NCBI RefSeq assembly: GCF_014836445.1 | Contig: NZ_JACSQV010000002.1 | Coordinates: forward strand, 435,247 to 499,246 | DNA length: 64,000 nucleotides | DNA from: Cellulomonas avistercoris | Lineage (GTDB): Bacteria; Actinomycetota; Actinomycetes; Actinomycetales; Cellulomonadaceae | Direction of reading: 5' to 3' | Shown here: positions 26,337 to 33,392 of the stretch, in pieces | How the letters are laid out: each line of letters opens with the position of its first letter | Position numbering within the stretch: the stretch's first letter is position 1 | Translations under genes and position numbers: made by a program | Notes under the pieces: generated by a model | Seen by the model: the letters and a program-made list of their open reading frames with translations, nothing else | Databases searched by the model: none | What the model was told of the DNA's origin: nothing

Positions 26337-27674
26337 ATGAGCGGCTGGGGCTGGACCGTGCACGGCGACGGACGGACGGTGCCGCCCGGTGAGGTGGTCG
26401 CCCCCGACGAGCGGCTCGCCTGGGGGCGGACCGTCGGCATCGGCATGCAGCACGTCGTGGCGATGTTCGGCGCGACGTTCCTCGTGCCGCTCATCACCGG
26501 CTTCTCCCCGCAGACCACGCTGTTCTTCTCGGCCCTGGGCACCGCGCTGTTCCTGCTCGTGACGCGCAACCGGCTGCCCAGCTACCTGGGGTCGAGCTTC
26601 GCGTTCATCGCACCGGTCACGGCGGCCACCGCGACCGGAGGCGAGTCGGTCGCGGTCGGCGGCATCCTGGTGACCGGTCTCGCGCTGTTCGTCGTGGGCG
26701 TCGTCGCGCACCTGGCGGGCACGGGCTGGATCGACGCGCTCATGCCGCCCGTCGTGACGGGCACGATCGTCGCGCTCATCGGCTTCAACCTCGCACCCGC
26801 CGCGTGGGGGTCCTGCGAGCCCGACGGCACGTGCTCGGGCTTCCGGGCCGCACCCGTGACCGCGACCGTCACGCTGCTCGCGATCGTCCTGGTCACGGTC
26901 CTGTTCCGGGGCATCCTCGGGCGCCTGTCGATCCTCGTCGGCGTGCTCGTCGGGTACGGCGTCGCGCTGCTGCGCGGCGAGGTCGACCTGGCGGCCGTCC
27001 GCGAGGCCGCGTGGGTGGGCCTGCCGCCCTTCGTCGCCCCGACGTTCGACCTGAGCGTCCTCGGGCTGTTCCTTCCGGTCGTGCTCGTGCTCGTGGCGGA
27101 GAACGTGGGCCACGTGAAGTCCGTCGCCGCGATGACCGACCGCGACCTCGACCCGTACGTGGGCCGCGCGCTCATGGCCGACGGCCTCGCGACGACGCTC
27201 GCCGGTACGGGCGGCGGGTCGGGCACGACGACGTACGCCGAGAACATCGGCGTCATGGCCGCCTCGCGCGTCTACTCGACGGCCGCGTACTGGGTGGCGG
27301 CCGCGACGGCGCTCGTGCTGGCGCTGTCGCCCAAGTTCGGGGCGGTCGTGGCGACCATCCCCGCGGGCGTCCTCGGCGGCGCCGCGGCCGTCCTCTACGG
27401 CATGATCGGCCTGCTGGGCGCGCGGATCTGGGTGCAGAACAAGGTCGACTTCTCGGCACCGGTGAACCTCATGCCCGCCGCGGTGGCGCTCATCGTGGGC
27501 ATCGCGAACTTCACGTGGCAGGCCGGTGAGCTGCGGTTCGAGGGCATCGCGATCGGCACCGCCGTCGCGATCGGGCTCTACCACCTCATGCGGGCCGTCG
27601 CGCGGTGGCGCGGCACGCACGAGGAGCCGGCGACACCGGCGTCCGTCCCCGGCGGCGAGGAGCTGCCGCGCTGA
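26337..27674 (+). CDS. Uracil/xanthine permease, NCS2 family
   Basis: A 445-residue nucleobase transporter with about 12-14 helices. 'IGMQHVVAMFGATFLVPLITG' is the conserved first helix with the QH motif; 'VAENVGHVKSVAAMTDRDLDPYVGRALMADG' and 'GGGSGTTTYAENIGVMAASRVYS' match UraA-type helices 8-10, with the Glu in ENVGHV and the TTYAENIG signature. Proton-coupled uracil uptake is the likely role. ATG 26337 has GAGGAG 7 bases upstream; upstream in-frame codons lack one. Confidence 0.92.
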   Translation: MSGWGWTVHGDGRTVPPGEVVAPDERLAWGRTVGIGMQHVVAMFGATFLVPLITGFSPQTTLFFSALGTALFLLVTRNRLPSYLGSSFAFIAPVTAATATGGESVAVGGILVTGLALFVVGVVAHLAGTGWIDALMPPVVTGTIVALIGFNLAPAAWGSCEPDGTCSGFRAAPVTATVTLLAIVLVTVLFRGILGRLSILVGVLVGYGVALLRGEVDLAAVREAAWVGLPPFVAPTFDLSVLGLFLPVVLVLVAENVGHVKSVAAMTDRDLDPYVGRALMADGLATTLAGTGGGSGTTTYAENIGVMAASRVYSTAAYWVAAATALVLALSPKFGAVVATIPAGVLGGAAAVLYGMIGLLGARIWVQNKVDFSAPVNLMPAAVALIVGIANFTWQAGELRFEGIAIGTAVAIGLYHLMRAVARWRGTHEEPATPASVPGGEELPR

Positions 27675-27687
27675 GGTCGTCGGGCGG

Positions 27688-28338
27688 TCAGCCCTCGGCG
27701 GGCTGCTCCTGCGCGGGCTGCTCGCCGGTGGGCTGCGGCGCGGCGGGGGCCGTCATCTCGGCGAACGGGGTGCAGCCCTCCGGGCCGACGAGCGGCGCGG
27801 CCGGGTCCAGGACCACCTGCTCCTGGGGGAGGAGACCCGTGAACTCCTTGCCGACGATGAGGTCGACCAGGGCGTCGCCGCGGGCGTCGTTCTGCAGGAC
27901 CGCGTCGGGGACGTAGGCCTGCAGCGTGTAGGCGGCCGCGCTGCCCGACGCGCCGTAGATGATGCGCGCGGTGCCGGTGACCGCCGAGGGTGCGTTCTCG
28001 GTGACGCCGATGACGAAGCCACGGTCCGCGAGCTGCGTGGCGGTCGTGCCCGCGAGCCCGCCGATGCCGGCGCCGTTGTACACGTCGACCGTGATCTGGC
28101 TGGTCGGGACGGGCAGCGCGCCCTCGGGCGGGCAGTAGGTGGCGAGCGCCGCGGTGTCCACCGTGGGCTTCACCGAGAACCCGCGCTCGAGGAACGGCAG
28201 CGACAGGCTGTCCGTGTAGAGGGCGGCGGAGCCGAGCCCGGCGACCGCGAGGCACGCGAGCAGCACGCCGAAGACGACGGCCTGCCGTTCCTGCATGTGC
28301 CTGCGGCGCAGCGCGCGTCCACGGTCCTGGTCGCTCAC
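27688..28338 (-). CDS. LytR C-terminal (LytR_C) domain membrane protein
   Basis: A 216-residue protein with a short basic cytoplasmic N-terminus, one membrane helix (about 20-42), and an extracellular LytR_C domain (about 82-170: 'ITVDVYNGAGIGGLAGTTATQLADRGFVIGV', 'ARIIYGASGSAAAYTLQAYVPDA'). The C-terminal tail is Pro/Gln/Glu-rich. LytR_C domains occur with LCP cell-wall ligases, but the catalytic domain is missing here. It follows the small gene at 28376 by 37 bp on the same strand, a conserved actinobacterial neighbourhood. Confidence 0.87.
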   Translation of the reverse strand: MSDQDRGRALRRRHMQERQAVVFGVLLACLAVAGLGSAALYTDSLSLPFLERGFSVKPTVDTAALATYCPPEGALPVPTSQITVDVYNGAGIGGLAGTTATQLADRGFVIGVTENAPSAVTGTARIIYGASGSAAAYTLQAYVPDAVLQNDARGDALVDLIVGKEFTGLLPQEQVVLDPAAPLVGPEGCTPFAEMTAPAAPQPTGEQPAQEQPAEG

Positions 28339-28375
28339 GACGTCCTGCCCTTCACCGGCCTGCGGCGCACCGCAC

Positions 28376-28672
28376 TCACGTCAGCACCAGGACGCGCGCG
28401 TGCAGCATCGCCCGCTGGTGCAGTGCCGCCCGCACGGCGCGGTGCAGCCCGTCCTCGAGGTACATGATCCCCTTGAACTCGACCACGTGGGCGAACAGGT
28501 CGCCGTAGAACGTCGAGTCGTCCGCGAGCAGCGCCTCGAGGTCTAGGGTCCGCTTGGTGGTCACGAGCTCGTCGAGCCGGACCTGGCGCGGAGGGACGTC
28601 CGCCCACTGCGCGGGCGTCGTCAGCCCGTGGTCCGGGTACGGGCGCCCCTCGCCGACGGCCTTGAAGATCAC
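28376..28672 (-). CDS. Conserved actinobacterial small protein, often labelled VapB-family antitoxin
   Basis: A 98-residue soluble protein: 'MIFKAVGEGRPYPDHGLT', 'PPRQVRLDELVTTKRTLDL' and 'HVVEFKGIMYLEDGLHRAV' are strongly conserved in actinobacteria. Automated annotation commonly calls this family VapB-like, but no PIN toxin gene is adjacent and I see no ribbon-helix-helix or AbrB motif. It is upstream of the LytR_C gene, likely in one operon. I would treat the antitoxin label as doubtful. Confidence 0.75.
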   Translation of the reverse strand: MIFKAVGEGRPYPDHGLTTPAQWADVPPRQVRLDELVTTKRTLDLEALLADDSTFYGDLFAHVVEFKGIMYLEDGLHRAVRAALHQRAMLHARVLVLT

Positions 28673-28735
28673 GGGGCGAGTCTAGGGGGTGCCCGGCGCG
28701 CGGCCCGGACGTGCCGCGGCACGTCGAGCGGTCGG

Positions 28736-28741
28736 TACAGT
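28736..28741 (+). promoter_or_regulatory. -10 hexamer TACAGT, leaderless start of the phospholipid operon
   Basis: TACAGT ends 6 bases before the ATG at 28748, placing the transcription start on the A of the ATG. No ribosome binding site precedes the ATG. A leaderless transcript is inferred. Confidence 0.45.
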
Positions 28742-28747
28742 CGCGCC

Positions 28748-29371
28748 ATGCCGTCGCTGTACGCGCTCAAGCCCTGGTACACCCGTCGGCTGCACCGGTT
28801 CGTCGCCGGTGCGGTGGCGCGCGGGACCTCACCCGACGCGTTCACCGCCGTGGGTGTGCTCGGGGCGGTGCTCGCGGGTGCCGCGATCGCGCTCGGCTGG
28901 TGGCTGCCGGCGCTCGTGCTGCTGGCCGTGCGCCTCGCGGGTGCCAACCTGGACGGCGCGGTCGCCCGTGCGCGCGGTGTGGCGCGGCCGTGGGGCTTCG
29001 TCCTCAACGAGCTCGGCGACCGCGTGTCCGACCTGCTGATGTTCGCGGGCCTGGCCGTGCTGGCCGTGCGGACCGGTGGCGACGCCGTCGCCGGTCTGAC
29101 GCCCCTGTCGTGGGTGCTCGTGGCGGCCGTGGCCGCGACGCTGCCGACGTTCGTGTCGCTCGCCGGCGCCGGGGCCGGGACGCCGCGGTTCAACGGCGGC
29201 CCGTTCGGCAAGACCGAGCGCTGCGCGTTCGCGGTGTTCGCGGCCGCCGTCCCGACGCTGCTGCCCGCGGTGGCCGTCGTCGTCGTGGTGGGGTCGGTGC
29301 TGACCGGCGTCGTGCGGGCGCTGCGCGCCCACCACGTGCTCACGTCGCCCGTCACCAGGGCCGGGGCGTGA
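28748..29371 (+). CDS. CDP-alcohol phosphatidyltransferase family protein, divergent motif
   Basis: A 207-residue membrane protein with about six helices. The CDP-alcohol phosphotransferase motif D-x2-DG-x2-AR-x8-G-x3-D-x3-D is recognisable in 'ANLDGAVARARGVARPW' and 'GFVLNELGDRVSD', but the first Asp is Ala and the third is Asn. The group should displace CMP from CDP-diacylglycerol with an alcohol; the changed metal ligands raise doubt over the usual chemistry, although the NxDG/LNELGD form seems to be shared by a subfamily. First of three overlapping genes (CDP-DAG synthase, acyltransferase follow). Confidence 0.82.
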   Translation: MPSLYALKPWYTRRLHRFVAGAVARGTSPDAFTAVGVLGAVLAGAAIALGWWLPALVLLAVRLAGANLDGAVARARGVARPWGFVLNELGDRVSDLLMFAGLAVLAVRTGGDAVAGLTPLSWVLVAAVAATLPTFVSLAGAGAGTPRFNGGPFGKTERCAFAVFAAAVPTLLPAVAVVVVVGSVLTGVVRALRAHHVLTSPVTRAGA

Positions 29372-30303
29372 GCCTCGACCCGTCGCAGCGTCCCGGGGTG
29401 GTCGACCCCCTCGCCGCGTGGACGGGCCTGGACCGCACGGCGTACGCCCTCGACCTGCGGCTCGGCACGTGGCACCTCGACCTCGACGGCCGTGCGGTCT
29501 TCCTGCTCGTGCTGACCGCCGCGATCCTCGCGGTCGCGGCCGTCCCGGTGCTGCTGTCGCGCAAGCCGGAGCTGCGGCGCCGGTGGACGACGTGGGCACT
29601 GATCCTGCCCGTCATCGGGATCCCGATGTGGCTCGGCCCCGGCCCGACCGCGCTGCTCGCGGCCCTGCTCGCGCTGCAGGCGGTCCGCGAGTTCTCCCGC
29701 ATGACCCGGCTGCCCCGCCCGGAGACCGCGATCCTGCTCGTCCTGGCCGTCGCGTACCCCCTCGCGGCGTGGCTCGACCCGGGCCTGCTCGCGCTGGTCC
29801 CGCTCGTGGCCCTGCTGTGCGCGGTGCCCGCGGTGCTGTCGGGGGACCTCGAGCGCGGCGTGGAGCGCGCGACGGGCGCCGCGTTCGGGTCGATCTGGCT
29901 GTGCTGGTCGCTCGCGCACCTCGTGCTCGTCGGCTCCGACGCGTTCCTGCTGTGCTTCGCCGCCGCCGCGACCGACGTCGCGGCGTGGTGCGGCGGTCAG
30001 GGGCTCAAGCGGTTCGCGTGGGCGCGACGTCCGCTGTCGCCGCTGAGCCCGAACAAGACGGTCGGCGGTCTGGTGGGTGCCGCCGTGGGTGGGACGATCG
30101 TGCTCGTCGTCCTCGGTGCGTTCTCGGCCGGTCTGGTGGTGGCGGTGGTGCTCGGCGGCGTGGGAGGTGACCTGGTGGAGTCGATGGTGAAGCGACGCGC
30201 GGGCGTCAAGGACGCGGGGACGTGGCTGCCCGGCTTCGGCGGGCTGCTCGACCGCGTCGACTCCCTGCTGCTGGTCCTGCCGCTCGCCTGGGTGCTGGCG
30301 TGA
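29368..30303 (+). CDS. Phosphatidate cytidylyltransferase (CDP-diacylglycerol synthase family)
   Basis: A 311-residue integral membrane enzyme with about eight helices. The C-terminal signature 'SMVKRRAGVKDAGTWLPGFGGLLDRVDS' fits the CdsA pattern S-x-x-K-R-x4-K-D-x-x-x-x-x-P-x-H-G-G-x-x-D-R-x-D, with Phe in place of the usual His before GG. It makes CDP-diacylglycerol from phosphatidate and CTP. GTG start overlaps the preceding stop (GTGA). With its neighbours it provides precursor supply for a dedicated phospholipid; probably not the only CdsA of the cell. Confidence 0.9.
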   Translation: MSLDPSQRPGVVDPLAAWTGLDRTAYALDLRLGTWHLDLDGRAVFLLVLTAAILAVAAVPVLLSRKPELRRRWTTWALILPVIGIPMWLGPGPTALLAALLALQAVREFSRMTRLPRPETAILLVLAVAYPLAAWLDPGLLALVPLVALLCAVPAVLSGDLERGVERATGAAFGSIWLCWSLAHLVLVGSDAFLLCFAAAATDVAAWCGGQGLKRFAWARRPLSPLSPNKTVGGLVGAAVGGTIVLVVLGAFSAGLVVAVVLGGVGGDLVESMVKRRAGVKDAGTWLPGFGGLLDRVDSLLLVLPLAWVLA

Positions 30304-31565
30304 GCACGGACGACGCCCCGCGCGACGACCACGGCCACACGCCCGCCGAGACGTTCCGGCGGCTGCGACGTCGGGTCGGTCTGCCCCCGGGGTTCAACCT
30401 GGCCGGTGCGGTGCGGCACTCGGTGTGGCGCAACGTGTTCCACCTCGTCGGCGGGTTCCGGGTCGTCGGCTCGGCGCCCTACGAGGCGATGGTCGTCGTC
30501 GCGAACCACCAGTCGCACGCCGACACCCCGGCGCTCGTCGCGGCGTTCCCCGCGCCGTACAAGCCGGTCGTGGTCGCCGCGGGGGACTACTGGTTCGACG
30601 ACCCCTGGAAGGCGCGTCTCCTCAAGCTCGTGATCGGGGCCGTGCCCGTGCGGCGCCACGGCGGCGGCGGGTACGAGTCGCTCATCGAGGGCGCCACGCA
30701 GGTGCTCGGCAGCGGGTCGAGCCTGCTGGTCTTCCCCGAGGGCACGCGCTCCACCGACGGGCGGCTGGGCCGGTTCCGCAGCGGGGCGCTGCGCATCGCG
30801 CAGGAGTTCGACGTGCCGATCCTGCCCGTGGCCGTCGTCGGCACGCGCGAGCTGCTCGCCAAGAAGGGCCGCCTGACGCCGGGGCCGGTCGAGGTGCGGG
30901 TGGGTCACCCGGTGAACCCGCACGAGCTGACGGACATGGCACCGCTCGTCGCGCAGATCGAGGGGATGCTGGCGGCCGGGCCGCCGGTGCCGTCGCGGTC
31001 GCGCACCTGGCGGGTGCTGCGCAACCACATGTCGGGGCCCGCCGGCATGGCGGGCGCGTTCGGCTGGGGGTTCGCGGAGGCCGTGAGCCTGCCGGTCACC
31101 TCGGAGATGTACCTCGTGCTGGTCGCCGCAGCCCACCCGCGCCGCGTCCTGCCGGCCGCCGCGTTCCTCGCGGCCGGGTCGGTCGCGGGCATCCTGGTCA
31201 CGCGCGCGCTGACGGCCCGCGGCGAGCGTCCGCCCGCGCCGCTGACCACGCCGGCGATGCGCTCGCGGGCCGCCGCCGACCTCGCCGCGGCCGGCGCCCG
31301 GGGCATCTGGCGGCAGGCGCTCAACGGCGTGCCGGTCAAGGTCTACGCGGCCGAGGCCGGCGCCGCGGGCGTGCCGGCCGGGCCCCTGGCCGCGCACGCG
31401 CTGGGTGCGCGCGGCGCGCGGTCGCTCGCGGTCGGTGCGGTGGTCGGCGCGGCCGCGGGTGCCGCGGCGCCGGTGCTGCGGCGCTTCTACGGCCCGTACC
31501 TCGCGGTGGCCGGCGCGACGTTCGCGGCCGGTCTGGCGCTGGTCGTGCGGCGCTGGAGCCGCTGA
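30300..31565 (+). CDS. 1-acyl-glycerol-3-phosphate acyltransferase family, with C-terminal membrane extension
   Basis: A 421-residue protein. The PlsC domain (about 50-235) has the catalytic 'NHQSHADT' (H-x4-D) and the 'FPEGTRS' block. The remaining about 180 residues are Ala/Gly-rich, with several hydrophobic helices ('AGMAGAFGWGFAEAVSLPVTSEMY', 'AAAFLAAGSVAGILV') reminiscent of small SNARE/DedA-like membrane segments; this extension is not part of ordinary PlsC enzymes. GTG overlaps the preceding stop. Together the operon acylates, activates and head-groups a phospholipid. Confidence 0.87.
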   Translation: MSTDDAPRDDHGHTPAETFRRLRRRVGLPPGFNLAGAVRHSVWRNVFHLVGGFRVVGSAPYEAMVVVANHQSHADTPALVAAFPAPYKPVVVAAGDYWFDDPWKARLLKLVIGAVPVRRHGGGGYESLIEGATQVLGSGSSLLVFPEGTRSTDGRLGRFRSGALRIAQEFDVPILPVAVVGTRELLAKKGRLTPGPVEVRVGHPVNPHELTDMAPLVAQIEGMLAAGPPVPSRSRTWRVLRNHMSGPAGMAGAFGWGFAEAVSLPVTSEMYLVLVAAAHPRRVLPAAAFLAAGSVAGILVTRALTARGERPPAPLTTPAMRSRAAADLAAAGARGIWRQALNGVPVKVYAAEAGAAGVPAGPLAAHALGARGARSLAVGAVVGAAAGAAAPVLRRFYGPYLAVAGATFAAGLALVVRRWSR

Positions 31566-31593
31566 CCGCCGCGGTGCCCGGGCGCCGCGGCGG
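31566..31593. terminator. Hairpin between convergent acyltransferase and HAAS genes
   Basis: CCGCCGCGG (31566-31574) and CCGCGGCGG (31585-31593) form a perfect 9-bp stem with a 10-base loop that starts right after the acyltransferase stop and ends at the HAAS stop. It could serve both directions. Confidence 0.6.
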
Positions 31594-31595
31594 GG

Positions 31596-32348
31596 TCACC
31601 CCGCCAGTCGCGTGAGCAGGAGCGTCATGCCCACCGCCACGGCGAGGCAGCCGACCTGCATGCCGGTGACCAGCAGGGTCGTCCGGCGGGCGTCGCGCCG
31701 TGCCGCAGCCTCGGCGGCCGCTCGGTCGGCGCCGGGGGCCACCACCGGGTCCACGAGCGAGCGGTCGCGCAGGCCGAGCACGGCCGTGACGGCGAGCACC
31801 GCGAGCGCAGGGACCGCGACGGGTGCTGCCGGCAGGGTGACGACGTGCCACGACCGCGTCAGCAGCGCGAGACCGACCAGCGCGCCCAGCAGCACCGTGC
31901 TCAGCAGCCAGATCCGCCAGAACGAGCTCGCGACGAGGTAGCGCAGCAGGGGAGTGCCGTGCCGCTGCACCACGAACGGCATCGCGAGCACCGCCAGCAC
32001 CAGGCACAGGGTGCCGCCGGTGACCTCGAGCGCCCCGTCGCCCGACCAGGCGACGACGCCGTCGACCGCGAGGACGAGCGCGGCGCCGCCGAGCGCGATC
32101 GGCACCATCGTGCGGGGGTCCTCGGGTGTGGGCCGGCCGGCCGTCTCGGCGATCTGCGCGGCGTACTGCACCGGGTCGCCGAAGGCGTCGGCGGCGTCGG
32201 CGCCGGAGTCCAGCACGTGCGACTCCACCTCGGACAGGACGTCGCCGATCACGTCTCCTGGCACGTCGCGCATCCGCAGCTCGACGACGAAGGCGTCGAC
32301 CCACACCGCGTCGACGTGCGGGGCGATGTCGGTCGGTTCGGTGCTCAT
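31596..32348 (-). CDS. HAAS-domain membrane protein, partner of PadR
   Basis: A 250-residue protein. The N-terminal cytoplasmic helical domain (about 10-70, 'VVELRMRDVPGDVIGDVLSEVESHVLDSG...DAFGDPVQYAAQIAET') resembles the HAAS/DUF1700 signalling domain. Six or so hydrophobic segments follow. Such proteins usually accompany PadR regulators, and here the ATG at 32348 overlaps the PadR stop (ATGA). A membrane-stress or lipid sensing role is inference. Confidence 0.78.
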   Translation of the reverse strand: MSTEPTDIAPHVDAVWVDAFVVELRMRDVPGDVIGDVLSEVESHVLDSGADAADAFGDPVQYAAQIAETAGRPTPEDPRTMVPIALGGAALVLAVDGVVAWSGDGALEVTGGTLCLVLAVLAMPFVVQRHGTPLLRYLVASSFWRIWLLSTVLLGALVGLALLTRSWHVVTLPAAPVAVPALAVLAVTAVLGLRDRSLVDPVVAPGADRAAAEAAARRDARRTTLLVTGMQVGCLAVAVGMTLLLTRLAG

Positions 32349-32728
32349 CGGGCGTCCTCCGGGCTCGTGACGAACGTCTGGGTCAGGTCGGCGAAGCGGG
32401 CCCACCGGGCGCTCTCGTCGCGCAGGTGGGCGCGGCCTGCGTCGGTCAGCGCGTAGTACTTGCGCCCGGGGCCGCCGTCGCCCGGGCGCCACTCCTCGGT
32501 GAGCAGCCCGGCGGCGTGGAGCCGGCCGAGCAGCGGGTAGAGGGTGCCGCCCTTGATCTCGCCGAGCCCCGCGGCGGCGAGGCGCTGGGCGATGTCGTAG
32601 CCGTACGTCGCGCCGTCGGCGAGCACGCGCAGGGCGCACAGCGACAGGACGCCGCGCAGCCACTCGCCGGGCCAGTCGACGCCGGCGGTGGCCGGCCTCG
32701 CGTCGGGCGGCGTGGTGGGGGAGGGCAT
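32345..32728 (-). CDS. PadR family transcriptional regulator
   Basis: A 127-residue winged-helix repressor. 'LRGVLSLCALRVLADGATYGYDIAQRLAAAGLGEIKGGTLYPLLGRLHAAGLL' is the PadR HTH signature, followed by wing 'EEWRPGDGGPGRKYYALTDAGRAHL'. It probably represses its own operon through the palindrome overlapping its promoter. ATG 32728 lacks a ribosome binding site and lies 6 bases after a -10, consistent with a leaderless transcript. Confidence 0.9.
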   Translation of the reverse strand: MPSPTTPPDARPATAGVDWPGEWLRGVLSLCALRVLADGATYGYDIAQRLAAAGLGEIKGGTLYPLLGRLHAAGLLTEEWRPGDGGPGRKYYALTDAGRAHLRDESARWARFADLTQTFVTSPEDAR

Positions 32729-32730
32729 GG

Positions 32731-32751
32731 CTAGACAGTACGGCTGACTAG
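32731..32751 (-). promoter_or_regulatory. PadR operator overlapping a leaderless promoter
   Basis: CTAGACAG-TACGG-CTGACTAG (32731-32751) is a 21-bp inverted repeat with one internal mismatch per arm. On the minus strand it contains -10 TACTGT (32740-32735), 6 bases before the padR ATG. A dimer bound here would block the -10 directly. Confidence 0.6.
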
Positions 32752-32806
32752 GTAGAGGCGCAACTTACTCAGGGGTTGCGGGCGGCCGGATAGCCCGCAG
32801 AAACGA

Positions 32807-32843
32807 CGAAGGGCGCCCCGACCAGTGGTCGGGACGCCCTTCG
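32807..32843 (-). terminator. Terminator of the cold shock gene
   Basis: Arms 32807-32824 and 32826-32843 form an 18-bp stem (CGAAGGGCG..CCGACCA) with one G-U wobble in minus-strand RNA and a minimal loop. In the minus direction it is followed by a T-rich stretch (TCGTCGTTTCT). It begins 31 bases after the cold shock stop codon. Confidence 0.8.
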
Positions 32844-32873
32844 GTGAGCCCGTGGGCTCGGTGAGCTCGTCGC

Positions 32874-33077
32874 TCAGGCAGGTGCGACGTTCGAGGCCTG
32901 CGGGCCCTTGGGGCCGGCCTGCACGTCGAACTGCACGCGCTGGTTCTCCTCGAGCGAGCGGTAGCCCTGCGTCTGGATGGCCGAGTAGTGGACGAAGACG
33001 TCCGGGCCGCCGTCCTCGGGGGCGATGAAGCCGAAGCCCTTCTCAGCGTTGAACCACTTCACGATGCCAGTGGGCAC
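32874..33077 (-). CDS. Cold shock protein (CspA family)
   Basis: A 67-residue single cold shock domain. Both RNA-binding motifs are intact: RNP1 'KGFGFIAP' and RNP2 'VFVHYSAI'. It acts as an RNA chaperone that melts secondary structure. The GTG start at 33077 has AGGAG about 7 bases upstream, giving the usual N-terminus '[10 protein letters not shown]'. A long 5' region before it may be a structured leader. Confidence 0.95.
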   Translation of the reverse strand: MPTGIVKWFNAEKGFGFIAPEDGGPDVFVHYSAIQTQGYRSLEENQRVQFDVQAGPKGPQASNVAPA

Positions 33078-33392
33078 GTCATTCTCCTCATGCGGTTACT
33101 ACGGACCCGACGACCGGGACCGGTGAATCACGGTGGCCGTCGTCCGCTCCGGAGAACGGGACACACACAGCACTGCGACTACGTGGTACAGCGTAGCGGC
33201 AGGTATCGGGCGTGCGCGAGGGGTTCAGCCGCACGGACCTGCGCGATTCCCTCGACCGTGACCAGGGCCTGGACCGGATGTGCGCGCCGTCCACAGCTCG
33301 TTCCCCGTTCGCCCACGCGGAGCCCTCCCGCGCCGCTACGCTCCCCCGCGGACGGGCGGCCCGCGCCCCCAGGGGAGTCCAGGAGGCACCAC
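33078..33392. other. Divergent region between cold shock and M48 protease genes
   Basis: About 315 bases with no gene. The minus strand holds the cold shock ribosome binding site (33082-33090) and probably a leader of more than 100 bases; -10-like TACGCT and TACCAC hexamers lie near 33185-33195. The plus strand ends in CAGGAGG before the protease. No clear -35 elements or operators were seen. Confidence 0.4.

Noticed and set aside
28376..28672. Toxin-antitoxin module based on the VapB-like label
   Set aside because: No toxin gene is adjacent on either strand; neighbours are a LytR_C protein and a phospholipid operon.
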